From Chlamydiia bacterium (GTDB taxonomy: Bacteria > Chlamydiota > Chlamydiia > Chlamydiales > JAAKFR01), in contig JAGRNW010000003.1 of assembly GCA_020440555.1 (NCBI GenBank), positions 1 to 38,739 on the forward strand: a stretch of DNA of 38,739 nt, given 5' to 3'. Numbering within the stretch: the first letter of the stretch is position 1; each line of letters starts with the position of its first letter. The notes beneath the pieces are model-generated. The model saw only the letters and a program-made list of their open reading frames with translations. It was not told the origin of the DNA and made no database searches. Both the position numbers and the translations under genes were made by a program. Below, in pieces: positions 23,534 to 34,214 of the stretch.

Positions 23534-26431
23534 TTAAAGACCATATTCGTGAGGGAAAGTGTAGAGTCCCCATTGCTTATGCTCGGTTCCATTGACCCAT
23601 TTCTTCCAAATTGACATTGGCCTTCCCTCACATCCGCTTGTATCAAAACGCCACAACTCCACTTTTCCTGTTCCAGGGCCTACCATAAATCCGAATAAAT
23701 TCCTCACCCAATTCGTATCAGCAAATAGCATGGGACGGGGAGAACTAAGTCCTTCCTTTTGCATGACCTTCACAATTTTCTTATGAAAGGGAATCCGACT
23801 CGCTGTCTCATCAAGAGTTAACACCAGCAAAGCCTTAGCTATATTTCTTAATTCCACGGATGTTAATATTTTGTACCGCCCTATGCTCTCTTCCAGTTTC
23901 TCAAACTCAGAAAAAATCCTTTCATAAAAGGATTTGTCCACTTCATCTATGTTAGAAAAAATCAATTCCAATCTCTCTCTAAGCTGATATTCGGGAAAGA
24001 GGGGAAGCTGATTAAATAAGATTGCATCCAACTCTTCTGCAAAATAAGCCAAAGAAGACTGGGTCCACCTCTCATAACTAAGGGCTTCCAAGACATGTTC
24101 TCGGTAATCCTGAGGATTAAGTGAAAAAGAAAAAGGTCCTACAGCTTTTTCAAAAAAATGATGATAAGCAGGTGGAATTGCTTTTAAGATCTCTTGGTTA
24201 AGTCGATCCAACATTCGGGTATCCAAAAGGAGCCCATGATAAAAATTCACGGCAGGAGCTGACCAAGTATCTCGAATCCAAGTATAAGTGTATTCATCAG
24301 ATTGCCATCCATCAACAAAAGGTTTTCTTCCGGGCTGAATCAAAAAAGCATGAGTAGGAGAAAAAGCCAAAAGAGGTCTTGTTTCGTTATCAAGATATTT
24401 TTTTTTAATTTTTTGAGGAAGATCCTTCATTGTATCAAGCAGAAAAGCAAGGAGCTCTGTTTCATTTTCCACCCATCTACTCTCCTCATGCGGTGTCCCC
24501 GTCATTCCCCAGTAAGAACTCACAAGAGTGTTCATTGTTCCTCCCGAGGTGTAGGCCCAAGGCTTTCTTTGAACCTTATCTAAATTTTTTAAAGGTTGCT
24601 TCACAAGGGGTTCACCATAGGCTTCAGCCAATCGATAAATGGAATGTTCTAAAAAATCCTCTCTTTTAATCAGAGACACAGCTCCTGTTACCAATTCCCC
24701 GATTAGAGGCTCGATTCCTTCTGTTTCTGGGAGATGGGAAAGTTCTCCTTCGGTTGCGATAAAAAAAGCACTGAGAGCCTCGACATATTCAGCCGCATTG
24801 TTAATCATTGTCCAAGCAGAAGTATTGCTTCGTCCATGCTTATATAAAAGACGAAAGCCAGCAGGACTATCATCGTAAAGGCCCGTTTCAACATCCAGCA
24901 TTGAAGCATCATACACCTCTTGAAAAAACTCTCTGAATTTATTTTGGTAAAACGCTCCCAAAAAAGGAGCCAGGGATCCCACGCGTCGACCTCTATCATA
25001 AGCTTCGTCCCGAAAATTTAAAACTCGATTGAGTTCGTGCATCCTCATACGGTATTCAGCGTGGATCCACTGAGCTTCTCGATCATCTTTGGCATTTTTT
25101 AAACGCCCTTCCAATGTTTTTACTTGGGCAAAAAGATGGTCATAGTTCGATTGATTCTCTTCGATCTCATGATTGGCCTGATCCACTTGCCGCTTGAGTA
25201 TCTCATGGATCAAACTCCCAATGCCCAAAACAGAATCGGTATTGAGCCCCAAACTTGCATGCAAATTCCATCTGGCAAAATCAGCCTTTGTTTCGGCAAA
25301 TGAAGCCACAGTGAATTCCCAGCTCTTGAGCAAAGCGTTATCAGTGATCGCTTTAAAACTTTCTTTTGCTTTTCCAAGTGCCATGAAATAGGCTGAACAT
25401 GACTCCCTTTTGTTCGAGCGAGGACGTTTGTGCAAAATTGTCATAGGGGACAAGAAAAAATCCTTCGGACGATGAGCATATTGCTCAATATCTTTATCAG
25501 TGATTCCATAGTGAGTTTTTAAAATCGAATCGATTACTTTCTCGGCCGTCAGAAGGGCAAACGGTTCCTCTTGTTGCGCACGGAGAGGAGTTTTGGCAAG
25601 GTAATCATAGAGTTCATGCATTTTCTCTTCCTCTGTGATCGATGAGCTGATGAGCCCAGCACCACTTAAAGCCGCGATCAACCCAGGCGCCTTGGCAAGC
25701 CTCTTCCACGGCTTTGGTCCAAGAGTCGCAAGATAAAAAGGACGTCGAAGATCCCCCAAGCCCCAACTTTGACTTAAAGGAACCACATGTTCAATTCCAT
25801 AAAAAGTACGCGATAACCTCCCTGTGGCAATCAGCTCTCCCATATCAAGAAAAAATTGCTCAGGCAAACACTGCTGGATTAAGATGGCCGGGGCTGTGGC
25901 AAAGCAGGAACCCACATTTTGTCTAAGAGAAGTGAAAAGAGCAGCAAGAGCAGCCCTTCGTGTATCCACGTCCGTGAGCAACACTCCTGGTGAAAGTCCT
26001 AAAGTCTCCCGTATCAAAGTCTCAACTAAAGGATTGTTCATGGGTTTTGAAATTTGCTTGAGACGGATGCGTATCAATTTATTTTCAGCAAAAGCATTGA
26101 GCATATTAAGAAGATGCTGTTTTCTCTCATCATCGTGAAAAGCATGGGTCCCAAGGGAATAGAGGCGGTCTTTCACCGTTTCTTTGGCGATCTTGATTTT
26201 TTTATCACTTATTTCTCCGTTGTCATCAACAAGAAATTGGGCGAGGATCTGAGCCTCTCTTCTATTTCTCCAAGACCAACTATCTTGAATATAGGTAATA
26301 TCAAGATCATGACTTATCTTCGCATGTTCTTTCGAATAGAGCTCCTCTAATCCAACAGGAACTTTGATTTCATCATTCAAAGTTTTGACAAATGTCTCTT
26401 CCAAAAAAAGGGGGTCATCTAACGCTCTCAA
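23534..26431 (-). CDS. Large conserved chlamydial protein with papain-like signatures (CT590-type by context)
   Basis: This is a 965-residue protein with no signal peptide or membrane segment. By position (behind rsbU-type genes, in the neighbourhood of eno) it matches what I recall of C. trachomatis CT590, a conserved hypothetical protein. Sequence features suggest a papain-like fold. RQNVGSCFATAPAIL (Q171, C176) resembles the papain QGSCGSCWAF block, and LPEQFFLD resembles LSEQxLVD. Far downstream, SPTHAFLI (H694) and YTWIRDTWS (D721) resemble the HAVxxVGY and YWIxKNSWG blocks, with Asp replacing Asn. About 500 residues lie between the Cys and His blocks. A helical, charged segment near 430-480 may be a coiled coil. 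The start overlaps the stop of the preceding phosphatase by 4 bases (ATGA), so the two are translationally coupled. Confidence 0.8.
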   Translation of the reverse strand: MRALDDPLFLEETFVKTLNDEIKVPVGLEELYSKEHAKISHDLDITYIQDSWSWRNRREAQILAQFLVDDNGEISDKKIKIAKETVKDRLYSLGTHAFHDDERKQHLLNMLNAFAENKLIRIRLKQISKPMNNPLVETLIRETLGLSPGVLLTDVDTRRAALAALFTSLRQNVGSCFATAPAILIQQCLPEQFFLDMGELIATGRLSRTFYGIEHVVPLSQSWGLGDLRRPFYLATLGPKPWKRLAKAPGLIAALSGAGLISSSITEEEKMHELYDYLAKTPLRAQQEEPFALLTAEKVIDSILKTHYGITDKDIEQYAHRPKDFFLSPMTILHKRPRSNKRESCSAYFMALGKAKESFKAITDNALLKSWEFTVASFAETKADFARWNLHASLGLNTDSVLGIGSLIHEILKRQVDQANHEIEENQSNYDHLFAQVKTLEGRLKNAKDDREAQWIHAEYRMRMHELNRVLNFRDEAYDRGRRVGSLAPFLGAFYQNKFREFFQEVYDASMLDVETGLYDDSPAGFRLLYKHGRSNTSAWTMINNAAEYVEALSAFFIATEGELSHLPETEGIEPLIGELVTGAVSLIKREDFLEHSIYRLAEAYGEPLVKQPLKNLDKVQRKPWAYTSGGTMNTLVSSYWGMTGTPHEESRWVENETELLAFLLDTMKDLPQKIKKKYLDNETRPLLAFSPTHAFLIQPGRKPFVDGWQSDEYTYTWIRDTWSAPAVNFYHGLLLDTRMLDRLNQEILKAIPPAYHHFFEKAVGPFSFSLNPQDYREHVLEALSYERWTQSSLAYFAEELDAILFNQLPLFPEYQLRERLELIFSNIDEVDKSFYERIFSEFEKLEESIGRYKILTSVELRNIAKALLVLTLDETASRIPFHKKIVKVMQKEGLSSPRPMLFADTNWVRNLFGFMVGPGTGKVELWRFDTSGCEGRPMSIWKKWVNGTEHKQWGLYTFPHEYGL

Positions 26432-28356
26432 GGCTCTTCCTCTATTCTCATTGCCAGAATTGTGATATCATCCATTTGCGGAGCTCCTTTCTTGAAAGCT
26501 CTCACCTCATTGGTGAGTCCTGTCACGACCTCTTTGGCTGTTTTCCATGCCCTTTGTTGAAGAAGACTCTGCAAATAAGAAAACGTGAATTTCTGATTTT
26601 TACGATTAACCGCATCAGTTAATCCGTCCGTATAGAAAAGAACAACATCGCCAGGATACAGATCAACCCGTTCTGATTCAAGTTTAGATAGTTCTTTAAG
26701 TCCCATCGCCATCCCTGTGTGAGAAAGGGTGATCAAATGTCCATTTGCCCGTCTTACGATCCCGGGGACATGACCACAAGAATAATAATCAAACCAATGA
26801 GTGTCTGGATGATAGATCCCCATTAAAACGGTCACAAACATCCCTGTATCCCCAGTATCATTAAGAAAAAGATTGTTGGATTTCTCCATCAATTTCGCTA
26901 CATCCTCGTATCGAGTTGCGTAAGCTCTCAAAATACTTCTCAATCCAAGAGCGTAAATGCAAGAAGAGACCCCTTTTCCTGCAGCATCGGCAATCGTAAG
27001 GATGAGTTCCTCCTTGGACTGAGAATGAAAGCTGGGACGAGAAAACACATCATAGAAATCTCCACTCACCTCTTGGGCAGGAATGTAAGCTTCAGCAATC
27101 TCGACTCCTTTAATCGAAGTGATCTTTTCAGGAAAAAGATTTCTCTGAACTTCCTGTCCAATCGCGAGCTCCTTGCGATAGGTTTCTTTCATCACGCGCT
27201 CGTCTCCCGCGTCCTTAGTATTTTTAAGAAGAGTTTCCAAGGTTTGATTAAAAATATTTCCTAGAATATTGATTTCAAAACCGAGAGGCTCTGGTTTGAA
27301 ACGGACTTCATAATCCCCTCCACCGACACGTCCCATCAAATGAGAAAGCTGTCTAAGCGGCCGACTCATCCACAAGGTGATCCAGTAAGTGATCCCTCCT
27401 CCAGCAATCAAGATAAAACCATAGATGGAATAGATGATCACAAAATGACGAATTGCCTCTCCAAAAATCAATGATTTGGGGGAATAGGCGACCAGTGAGA
27501 TTCCTGCCCTAGGACTAGCAGCACGGTACCCAATTTGAACCTGACCATCAAAGAGAAACTGAAAGTAGGAAGAGTCCTCATCTTTGATAATCGGAATGAT
27601 TTGACTTGCTAAAGGATAATCCCCTAATTGACCCGAATTGATGATCTCTTCTCGCCTTACGTAAGAGATAGGTTTAAAAATCTGCCTTTCAAATCGAGGA
27701 TCGGTGGCAGCAAAAACAATCCCTTCTGAATCGACAAGAGCAAATTGAATCTCTCTCTTTTCTCCCCCTTTTTCAAGCATTGGTTTGATCCGTTCCTCAA
27801 TATTGGATCCCACCATGACAATCCCGAGGGGGGTTTTGTTCTGAGAATAAATCGCTCGCGCAACAAACAAGGTAGGGACAAGTTTTTTTTCCTTATCCGA
27901 ATAGATGTAACGAAAAAAATCCCCCTGTCCCCAAAGGATGACATCTTTTAGTTGCACATAACTCAAAAATTCTCTTCCGATCTCCTCTTGATGAGTTGAT
28001 GCAAGCACATGGTAATTGACATCAGAACTCACATCAAGAATATAAATTGTATATTCAAGATTCAAAACATCAAGACCTAAAAGCTGCTGCTGTACCGTTT
28101 TCAAGTCCTTATCATTTAAAGCTTTTTCTATAGCCAAAAGATAAGAAAGTTCATCAAGCAAAACAAATTTGACCGGTTCGAGTTCCGTGATTGAATACGC
28201 GCGATAATTGGCCAATTCTTGCAGTTCTTCCTTTGCATCTTCAATCGAAACTTCGTAAGTATGCTGAAAAAATAAAAAAGAATCGATGAGTAGGGGAAGC
28301 GCCAAAATGATAAAACTCATCGCAAGAACCCGCATCGGAAAAGATTTTCTTAACAT
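26428..28356 (-). CDS. rsbU: RsbU-like membrane PP2C phosphatase (sensor-HAMP-SpoIIE), copy 1
   Basis: This 642-residue protein has one membrane segment at about 8-30, a periplasmic sensor region of about 270 residues, a second membrane segment near 304-325, a HAMP domain to about 380 and a PP2C/SpoIIE phosphatase to the end. Metal-binding blocks are intact: VSGDFYDVF, TIADAAGKGVSSC, VLFYTDGLTDAV and MDDITILAM. RsbU proteins dephosphorylate an anti-anti-sigma factor (RsbV type) and so release sigma factor; the Chlamydia homologue has a periplasmic ligand-sensing domain. It abuts the paralogue at 28357 with no gap (stop codon directly followed by ATG) and overlaps the 965-residue gene by 4 bases. 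Confidence 0.93.
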   Translation of the reverse strand: MLRKSFPMRVLAMSFIILALPLLIDSFLFFQHTYEVSIEDAKEELQELANYRAYSITELEPVKFVLLDELSYLLAIEKALNDKDLKTVQQQLLGLDVLNLEYTIYILDVSSDVNYHVLASTHQEEIGREFLSYVQLKDVILWGQGDFFRYIYSDKEKKLVPTLFVARAIYSQNKTPLGIVMVGSNIEERIKPMLEKGGEKREIQFALVDSEGIVFAATDPRFERQIFKPISYVRREEIINSGQLGDYPLASQIIPIIKDEDSSYFQFLFDGQVQIGYRAASPRAGISLVAYSPKSLIFGEAIRHFVIIYSIYGFILIAGGGITYWITLWMSRPLRQLSHLMGRVGGGDYEVRFKPEPLGFEINILGNIFNQTLETLLKNTKDAGDERVMKETYRKELAIGQEVQRNLFPEKITSIKGVEIAEAYIPAQEVSGDFYDVFSRPSFHSQSKEELILTIADAAGKGVSSCIYALGLRSILRAYATRYEDVAKLMEKSNNLFLNDTGDTGMFVTVLMGIYHPDTHWFDYYSCGHVPGIVRRANGHLITLSHTGMAMGLKELSKLESERVDLYPGDVVLFYTDGLTDAVNRKNQKFTFSYLQSLLQQRAWKTAKEVVTGLTNEVRAFKKGAPQMDDITILAMRIEEEP

Positions 28357-30288
28357 CTAAAGCACCTTTATCACCAGCAACGTGATATCATCATGCTGAG
28401 GGGCCCCTCCCGCAAATGCGTGCACATGCGCAACAATACGACGGGCAATCACGGAGGCCGTGTGATCTCCTTCTTCTTTTAAAATCTCCCGCAGCCGCTC
28501 CTCAGAAAATTGAACAAACTGTTGATTATGAGCCTCAGTGATGCCATCCGTATAGAAGAGAACAACATCTCCACCTTCTAGCGTCACTGTATCTGAAATT
28601 GCCGAGTCTAAAAATTCAACCCCCATCGCCATATTCTGATTTTTCATATCCTGAATTTGGCCATTTTTTCTTCGTATAATCCCTGGATTATGCCCAAAAG
28701 AAGAGTAACTTAATGTTTTTGTTTTGAGATCGAAGATTCCAACGAGCATGGTCACAAACATCCCTGAATCACTGGTGTCTTTGCAAAAAAGATTATTCGT
28801 TGCAAGCATCACATCTTCCACTTTCTCATACTCATGATAAAACGCTCTTAGCAAACTTCTGACACCGACAGAGTAAAAACACGCCTGAACTCCCTTTCCA
28901 GAAGCATCGGCAATGGTAAAATATATTTTACTTTTTTCTTTTTCATAATGAACACCATAAAAATCTCCTCCCACGTCTTTTGCAGGGATATAAATCTCCC
29001 CTATGTCAATATCAAGTCCAGGAAACTCATGAAACAACTGAGGAAGAAGATTTCTTTGAACCTCCTGACCAATGAGGAGTTCTTTGGAGAGAGTTTCTTT
29101 TTTGATCCGCTCTTTTTCGGCAACCGCTCGTTCGGCGAGAAGAGCATCCACCATGTCATTGAAAATATCTCCAAGGAGGTTAATTTCAAACCCCCATTGA
29201 TCATACCTATAGCGAGAAGAAAGATTCCCCCTTTGGATCTCGATCATTGTCGAAGAGAGTTTTTTAAGTGGCCGTGCCATTAACCGCGTCATCATATAGG
29301 CGATCAATCCCCCTATAATGAGAATAGCTGCATAACTTCCATAAATGGCAACAAATTCGTGAAGAGGAGCAGCATAAATGGCATTTTTCGCCGAGTAAAC
29401 AAGAAGAGAGTAATCTGTGGTAGCTATTTTGTGTATATAACCAATCTGTCGCTTCCTATTCCAAGTAAATTCAAAGAAAGGGTACCCAATTTTATAAGAG
29501 ACTTTTAAATTCGATTTGGGAAGAAGGAACTCAGCAAAAGGAGCTTCTGAAATCAACCGATCCCGATGAGTTTCAGACATGGGCTCAAAATATTGATATT
29601 GCAAGGAGGGGTCGCTAGAAGCAAAGATCACAGTGTCTGGAAGAAGAAAAGCAAAATTGACCGCATACAGATCCGTATCTGGTTGCAAAAATTTGTCAAG
29701 TTTTTGAGTAATTTCTTGAGAAACAATGATCACTCCAAGGGGTTTTGATTCTTTTTCTTTTGAATACACCACCCTCCCTACAATAAGAACGGGAACGGGT
29801 TGGGGGGTTCGATACTCGTAAGAAATATAGGTGAAATACCCCCGCTGGCGCGCTTCGGGGGAAAAAATATTCGAAAGCATGATAAGATTTGTGTCATTGC
29901 GCCCAATCAAAAAGGGATTAGAGGAATCGACAACAATAAACTCTTTGTTAGATGTAATCTTGATGAAAGAAATTCCCGCAAAACCTCCTTTATTTTTCAT
30001 TTCTAATAATTTCTCTTGAGTCTTAGGATCAGATTGTTGGGGAAAAGCTTCTCTTAAATTAAAGGCATATTCAATTAGAACTAATAGGGGGCGTTTGATG
30101 GGTTGAATTTGGGAAAGAGGCATCTCTCTGGTTTTAGCCAGCTCAACGAGACGCCCTTTCGCATCTGAAATAGCATTCCGGTAACTTTTTTGAACAATGA
30201 CAAAGGAGTCCACTAAAAGGGGAAGAGCGAGTAATATAAAGCTAATAGCAAGCAAACGAAAAGCAAGTGATTTGCGAAATGGAATCAT
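28357..30288 (-). CDS. RsbU-like membrane PP2C phosphatase, copy 2 (tandem paralogue)
   Basis: This 643-residue protein has the same architecture as its neighbour: membrane segment at about 10-31, periplasmic sensor, membrane segment near 310-332, HAMP and SpoIIE/PP2C. The two N-termini are clearly related (AISFILLALPLLVDSF here, AMSFIILALPLLIDSF in copy 1), so this is a tandem duplication. Phosphatase blocks are GGDFYGVHY, TIADASGKGVQACF, VLFYTDGITEAH and HDDITLLVI. The second aspartate of the usual GDFYD block is glycine here. The periplasmic sequences have diverged strongly, implying different ligands. It is the first gene of the three-gene operon, with its start 45 bases from the divergent SpoU gene. 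From memory, C. trachomatis has CT589 at the equivalent place. Confidence 0.92.
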   Translation of the reverse strand: MIPFRKSLAFRLLAISFILLALPLLVDSFVIVQKSYRNAISDAKGRLVELAKTREMPLSQIQPIKRPLLVLIEYAFNLREAFPQQSDPKTQEKLLEMKNKGGFAGISFIKITSNKEFIVVDSSNPFLIGRNDTNLIMLSNIFSPEARQRGYFTYISYEYRTPQPVPVLIVGRVVYSKEKESKPLGVIIVSQEITQKLDKFLQPDTDLYAVNFAFLLPDTVIFASSDPSLQYQYFEPMSETHRDRLISEAPFAEFLLPKSNLKVSYKIGYPFFEFTWNRKRQIGYIHKIATTDYSLLVYSAKNAIYAAPLHEFVAIYGSYAAILIIGGLIAYMMTRLMARPLKKLSSTMIEIQRGNLSSRYRYDQWGFEINLLGDIFNDMVDALLAERAVAEKERIKKETLSKELLIGQEVQRNLLPQLFHEFPGLDIDIGEIYIPAKDVGGDFYGVHYEKEKSKIYFTIADASGKGVQACFYSVGVRSLLRAFYHEYEKVEDVMLATNNLFCKDTSDSGMFVTMLVGIFDLKTKTLSYSSFGHNPGIIRRKNGQIQDMKNQNMAMGVEFLDSAISDTVTLEGGDVVLFYTDGITEAHNQQFVQFSEERLREILKEEGDHTASVIARRIVAHVHAFAGGAPQHDDITLLVIKVL

Positions 30289-30333
30289 GGTGTTACATAT
30301 CCGTATAAATTTGCATCATATGAAAGTAGATAA

Positions 30334-31038
30334 ATGATCTCTAGTCTTTACAATCCAATTGTCAAACATCTCGTTAAATTGAGACAAAATCACGACTACC
30401 GAGAGGAGCAGGATTCTATCTTAATCTGTGGAGCCACTCTCATTGATGAGTTGTCAAAAACATTTACCCCCAAACTCGTTCTTACTAAAAAAGAGGTGAC
30501 GGAAGAGATTCTGCAAAAAATCTCTGGACTCAAAACTTTTAGTGATGCCGTTGCCGAGTTTTCTCTCCCAAAACCCAAGCAAATTGAAAAGCAGAAGTGG
30601 ATCTTAGTTTTTGATGCAGTTTCAGATCCAGGAAATATGGGGACCCTTCTTCGAACAGCTCTCGCCTTCGGTTGGGAAGCAGCTTATTTTCTCGATCACA
30701 CCGTCGACCCTTTTAATGATAAAGTGATTCGCTCCTCAAGGGGTGCCCTTTTTTATCTTCCCTTTTCCCATGGAACACTTGATGACCTTAAAAAATTCTC
30801 GCACCATCACAATCTTCCCATTTTAGTGGCTGATACAAGAGGTAAGCCTCTCTTGAAAAGCCAGCCCAAAAAAGGAGCTTTACTAGTGGTTAGTAATGAA
30901 GCTCATGGTCCCTGCAAAAAGCTGAGCCATCTTGGAGAAACGATTTCCATTCCTATGACAAATAATGTGGAATCGCTCAATGTCGGGGTGGCAGGATCCA
31001 TTTTACTCTATCACCTCAAGCATGCCCATGAGAGATGA
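30334..31038 (+). CDS. SpoU-family (TrmH/RlmB-like) RNA 2'-O-methyltransferase
   Basis: This 234-residue protein has an N-terminal substrate-binding segment (about 1-85) and a SPOUT knot domain. Motif 1 is DPGNMGTLLRTALAFG, motif 2 is LLVVSNEAHGP and motif 3 is IPMTNNVESLNVGVAGSILL. The family methylates ribose 2'-OH of rRNA or tRNA using S-adenosylmethionine. The exact target (23S rRNA or tRNA) cannot be read from the sequence. It overlaps the start of rsgA by 11 bases, suggesting translational coupling and a shared ribosome-maturation theme. Confidence 0.92.
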   Translation: MISSLYNPIVKHLVKLRQNHDYREEQDSILICGATLIDELSKTFTPKLVLTKKEVTEEILQKISGLKTFSDAVAEFSLPKPKQIEKQKWILVFDAVSDPGNMGTLLRTALAFGWEAAYFLDHTVDPFNDKVIRSSRGALFYLPFSHGTLDDLKKFSHHHNLPILVADTRGKPLLKSQPKKGALLVVSNEAHGPCKKLSHLGETISIPMTNNVESLNVGVAGSILLYHLKHAHER

Positions 31039-32083
31039 TCCCGATCATTACTTGACACGAAAGGAGCGTCGACATGAAAAAAAACGTGCAGGGGCCAAAG
31101 ATCGTTCCAAATTTAAAAAAACAGATCGTGATAAAAGAGAAAAAAAAACTGCCCTTGATATGCATGCTCGTCTAAAGAAAAAAGAACTTAAAAGAGGCCG
31201 TGTCCTCGCTATTACCCCCGAAGGGACAGAAGTTGATCTTGAAGGGGAAAAAGCGCTTGTCACTCTTCGGGGAAGTTTGAAAAAAGAGCAAGGGAAACAG
31301 AAAAATCTCCTTATCGTAGGAGATTTTGTGTGGATTGAACCCGACTATGCAATCGCTCACGTGGAACAGCGACGGTCGGTTCTTTCTCGTAGAGGGCATA
31401 TTCACTCTCACAGACAACAGTTAATCGCAGCAAATATTGACCAGGTGTTGATCACAGTCTCTGTGGCTTCCCCTCCTTTAAAACCTTCTCTTGTTGATCG
31501 TTATATTATAGCTGCTCTTAAAGGAAAGATGGACTTAGTGATTGTGGTGAATAAAATTGATCTTCTCAAAGAAAAAAAAGAAGAGAGATTTTTTTTTGAT
31601 GCCTTTGTCAATCTCTACAGTGCGCTTGGATTTCGCGTGTTGGGAGTGAGCGCAGAGAAGAACCAAGGACTGACTGCACTCAAAAAGGAAATGACGGGGA
31701 AGGCTTCTGTTTTTTCTGGTCAATCAGGAGTGGGAAAATCTTCTCTTATTAATGCTATAACGGGTCTCGGTCTAGCTACAAAAGAGGTGATCAAGAAAAC
31801 TCAGAAAGGGGCCCATACAACAGCGCAGGCACAACTGATCCCCTTAACATTTGGAGGATGGTGCATTGACACACCGGGGATACGAAGTTTTGGAATATGG
31901 GATTTAGAAAGAAGAGATTTGGTGGTTTACTTTCCAGAAATCACGGAGGGAGCAAAAGAATGTCGCTATCCTAATTGTACCCATTTGCACGAACCTGGGT
32001 GCCATGTTCAAAAAATGGTGGAATCAGGAGCAATTTCTGCACTGCGATTTGCTTCCTACAAAAAACTAATCCATGAACTCTAG
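31028..32083 (+). CDS. rsgA: Small-ribosomal-subunit biogenesis GTPase RsgA
   Basis: This 351-residue protein shows the circularly permuted GTPase order of RsgA/YjeQ. A basic N-terminus (KERRHEKKRA) leads to an OB-fold, then G4 VVNKIDLL (N175-D178), G1 GQSGVGKSS (231-239), G3 DTPGIRSF and a C-terminal zinc finger with ligands C312, C317, H319 and C325. RsgA binds the 30S subunit late in assembly and hydrolyses GTP. The in-frame frame opens at 30965, but the upstream part lies inside the methyltransferase gene. The MRDD start at 31028 (or the ATG at 31022) is far more plausible. A long lysine-rich N-terminal extension precedes the OB-fold. Confidence 0.95.
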   Translation: MRDDPDHYLTRKERRHEKKRAGAKDRSKFKKTDRDKREKKTALDMHARLKKKELKRGRVLAITPEGTEVDLEGEKALVTLRGSLKKEQGKQKNLLIVGDFVWIEPDYAIAHVEQRRSVLSRRGHIHSHRQQLIAANIDQVLITVSVASPPLKPSLVDRYIIAALKGKMDLVIVVNKIDLLKEKKEERFFFDAFVNLYSALGFRVLGVSAEKNQGLTALKKEMTGKASVFSGQSGVGKSSLINAITGLGLATKEVIKKTQKGAHTTAQAQLIPLTFGGWCIDTPGIRSFGIWDLERRDLVVYFPEITEGAKECRYPNCTHLHEPGCHVQKMVESGAISALRFASYKKLIHEL

Positions 32084-32176
32084 CTCAAATGCGTGGTATT
32101 GTTATCATCTCGACTTTAGTCAAGAACCTGTGTCATTACTTTTGAAAAAATTTAAATCTAATAAAAAAGTTTTGGA

Positions 32177-32719
32177 CTATTTACAAAGATATCGTTTGGC
32201 ATAATGAAGACGAGAACGGGATGTTCCATAGGGTATATTCAACTTTTGTGAAATATCTCTATGAGATTTTCCTTCAAAAACGTACATTCTAAACACTGTT
32301 TGATGTGCCAACGAAAGATTGGATAGTTTTTCCTCAATAAATTCTTTGATTTCTTCCAAATTTTCCCCTTTGGCTGAAAAAAGCCTCAGAAGTCGTTGAT
32401 GCTCTTTTCCTCTGATTTTTTTTATTTTGTTTTCCTCTCGTTCTCGTTTTTTAAGAACATTGAGAGAACAATTTTTTGCGATTGCGTACAACCAGGTATA
32501 GAATTTTGCTTCCCCTCGAAACTCATGCAAATGATGAAAAGCATGTAAAAAAGTTTCTTGAGTTAAATCTTCAGCAAGCTCTTGATCATGAATAATCCCA
32601 TAGCAAAGATGGTAAATCCCTGGCCGATAACAAGTCATGAGAGAGGTGAATGCTTTTTCATCACCTTTTTGCGCAGAGAGTAATAATTGTTTTTCAGATT
32701 CAGGAGAAAGTCTTTCCAT
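32177..32719 (-). CDS. ECF-type RNA polymerase sigma factor
   Basis: This 180-residue protein has only sigma regions 2 and 4. Region 2 spans about 12-95, with DQELAEDLTQETFLHAF and GEAKFYTWLYAIAKN; region 4 spans about 125-180, with ALLSLAHQ-like LSNLSLAHQTVFRMY and the helix-turn-helix SHRDISQKLNIPYGTSRS. The linker is lysine- and glutamate-rich. This is the ECF (group 4) layout. Core Chlamydia genomes carry only sigma66, sigma28 and sigma54, so an ECF factor is an accessory regulator here. No anti-sigma factor lies beside it; both neighbours (rsgA, eno) are housekeeping genes in the opposite direction. No clear ribosome site precedes its ATG. Confidence 0.9.
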   Translation of the reverse strand: MERLSPESEKQLLLSAQKGDEKAFTSLMTCYRPGIYHLCYGIIHDQELAEDLTQETFLHAFHHLHEFRGEAKFYTWLYAIAKNCSLNVLKKREREENKIKKIRGKEHQRLLRLFSAKGENLEEIKEFIEEKLSNLSLAHQTVFRMYVFEGKSHRDISQKLNIPYGTSRSRLHYAKRYLCK

Positions 32720-32762
32720 TTTGGATGATTTGTTTTAGAGTCAAACATCATGATGAGAATAA

Positions 32763-34214
<1,452 letters not shown>

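Noticed and set aside
26428-30288. Assembly duplication of one rsbU gene
   Set aside because: The two copies share architecture but differ throughout at sequence level, especially in the periplasmic domains, so they are genuine paralogues.
30965-31027. Upstream extension of RsgA
   Set aside because: It overlaps the methyltransferase motif 3 coding region and adds residues unlike the basic RsgA N-terminus.
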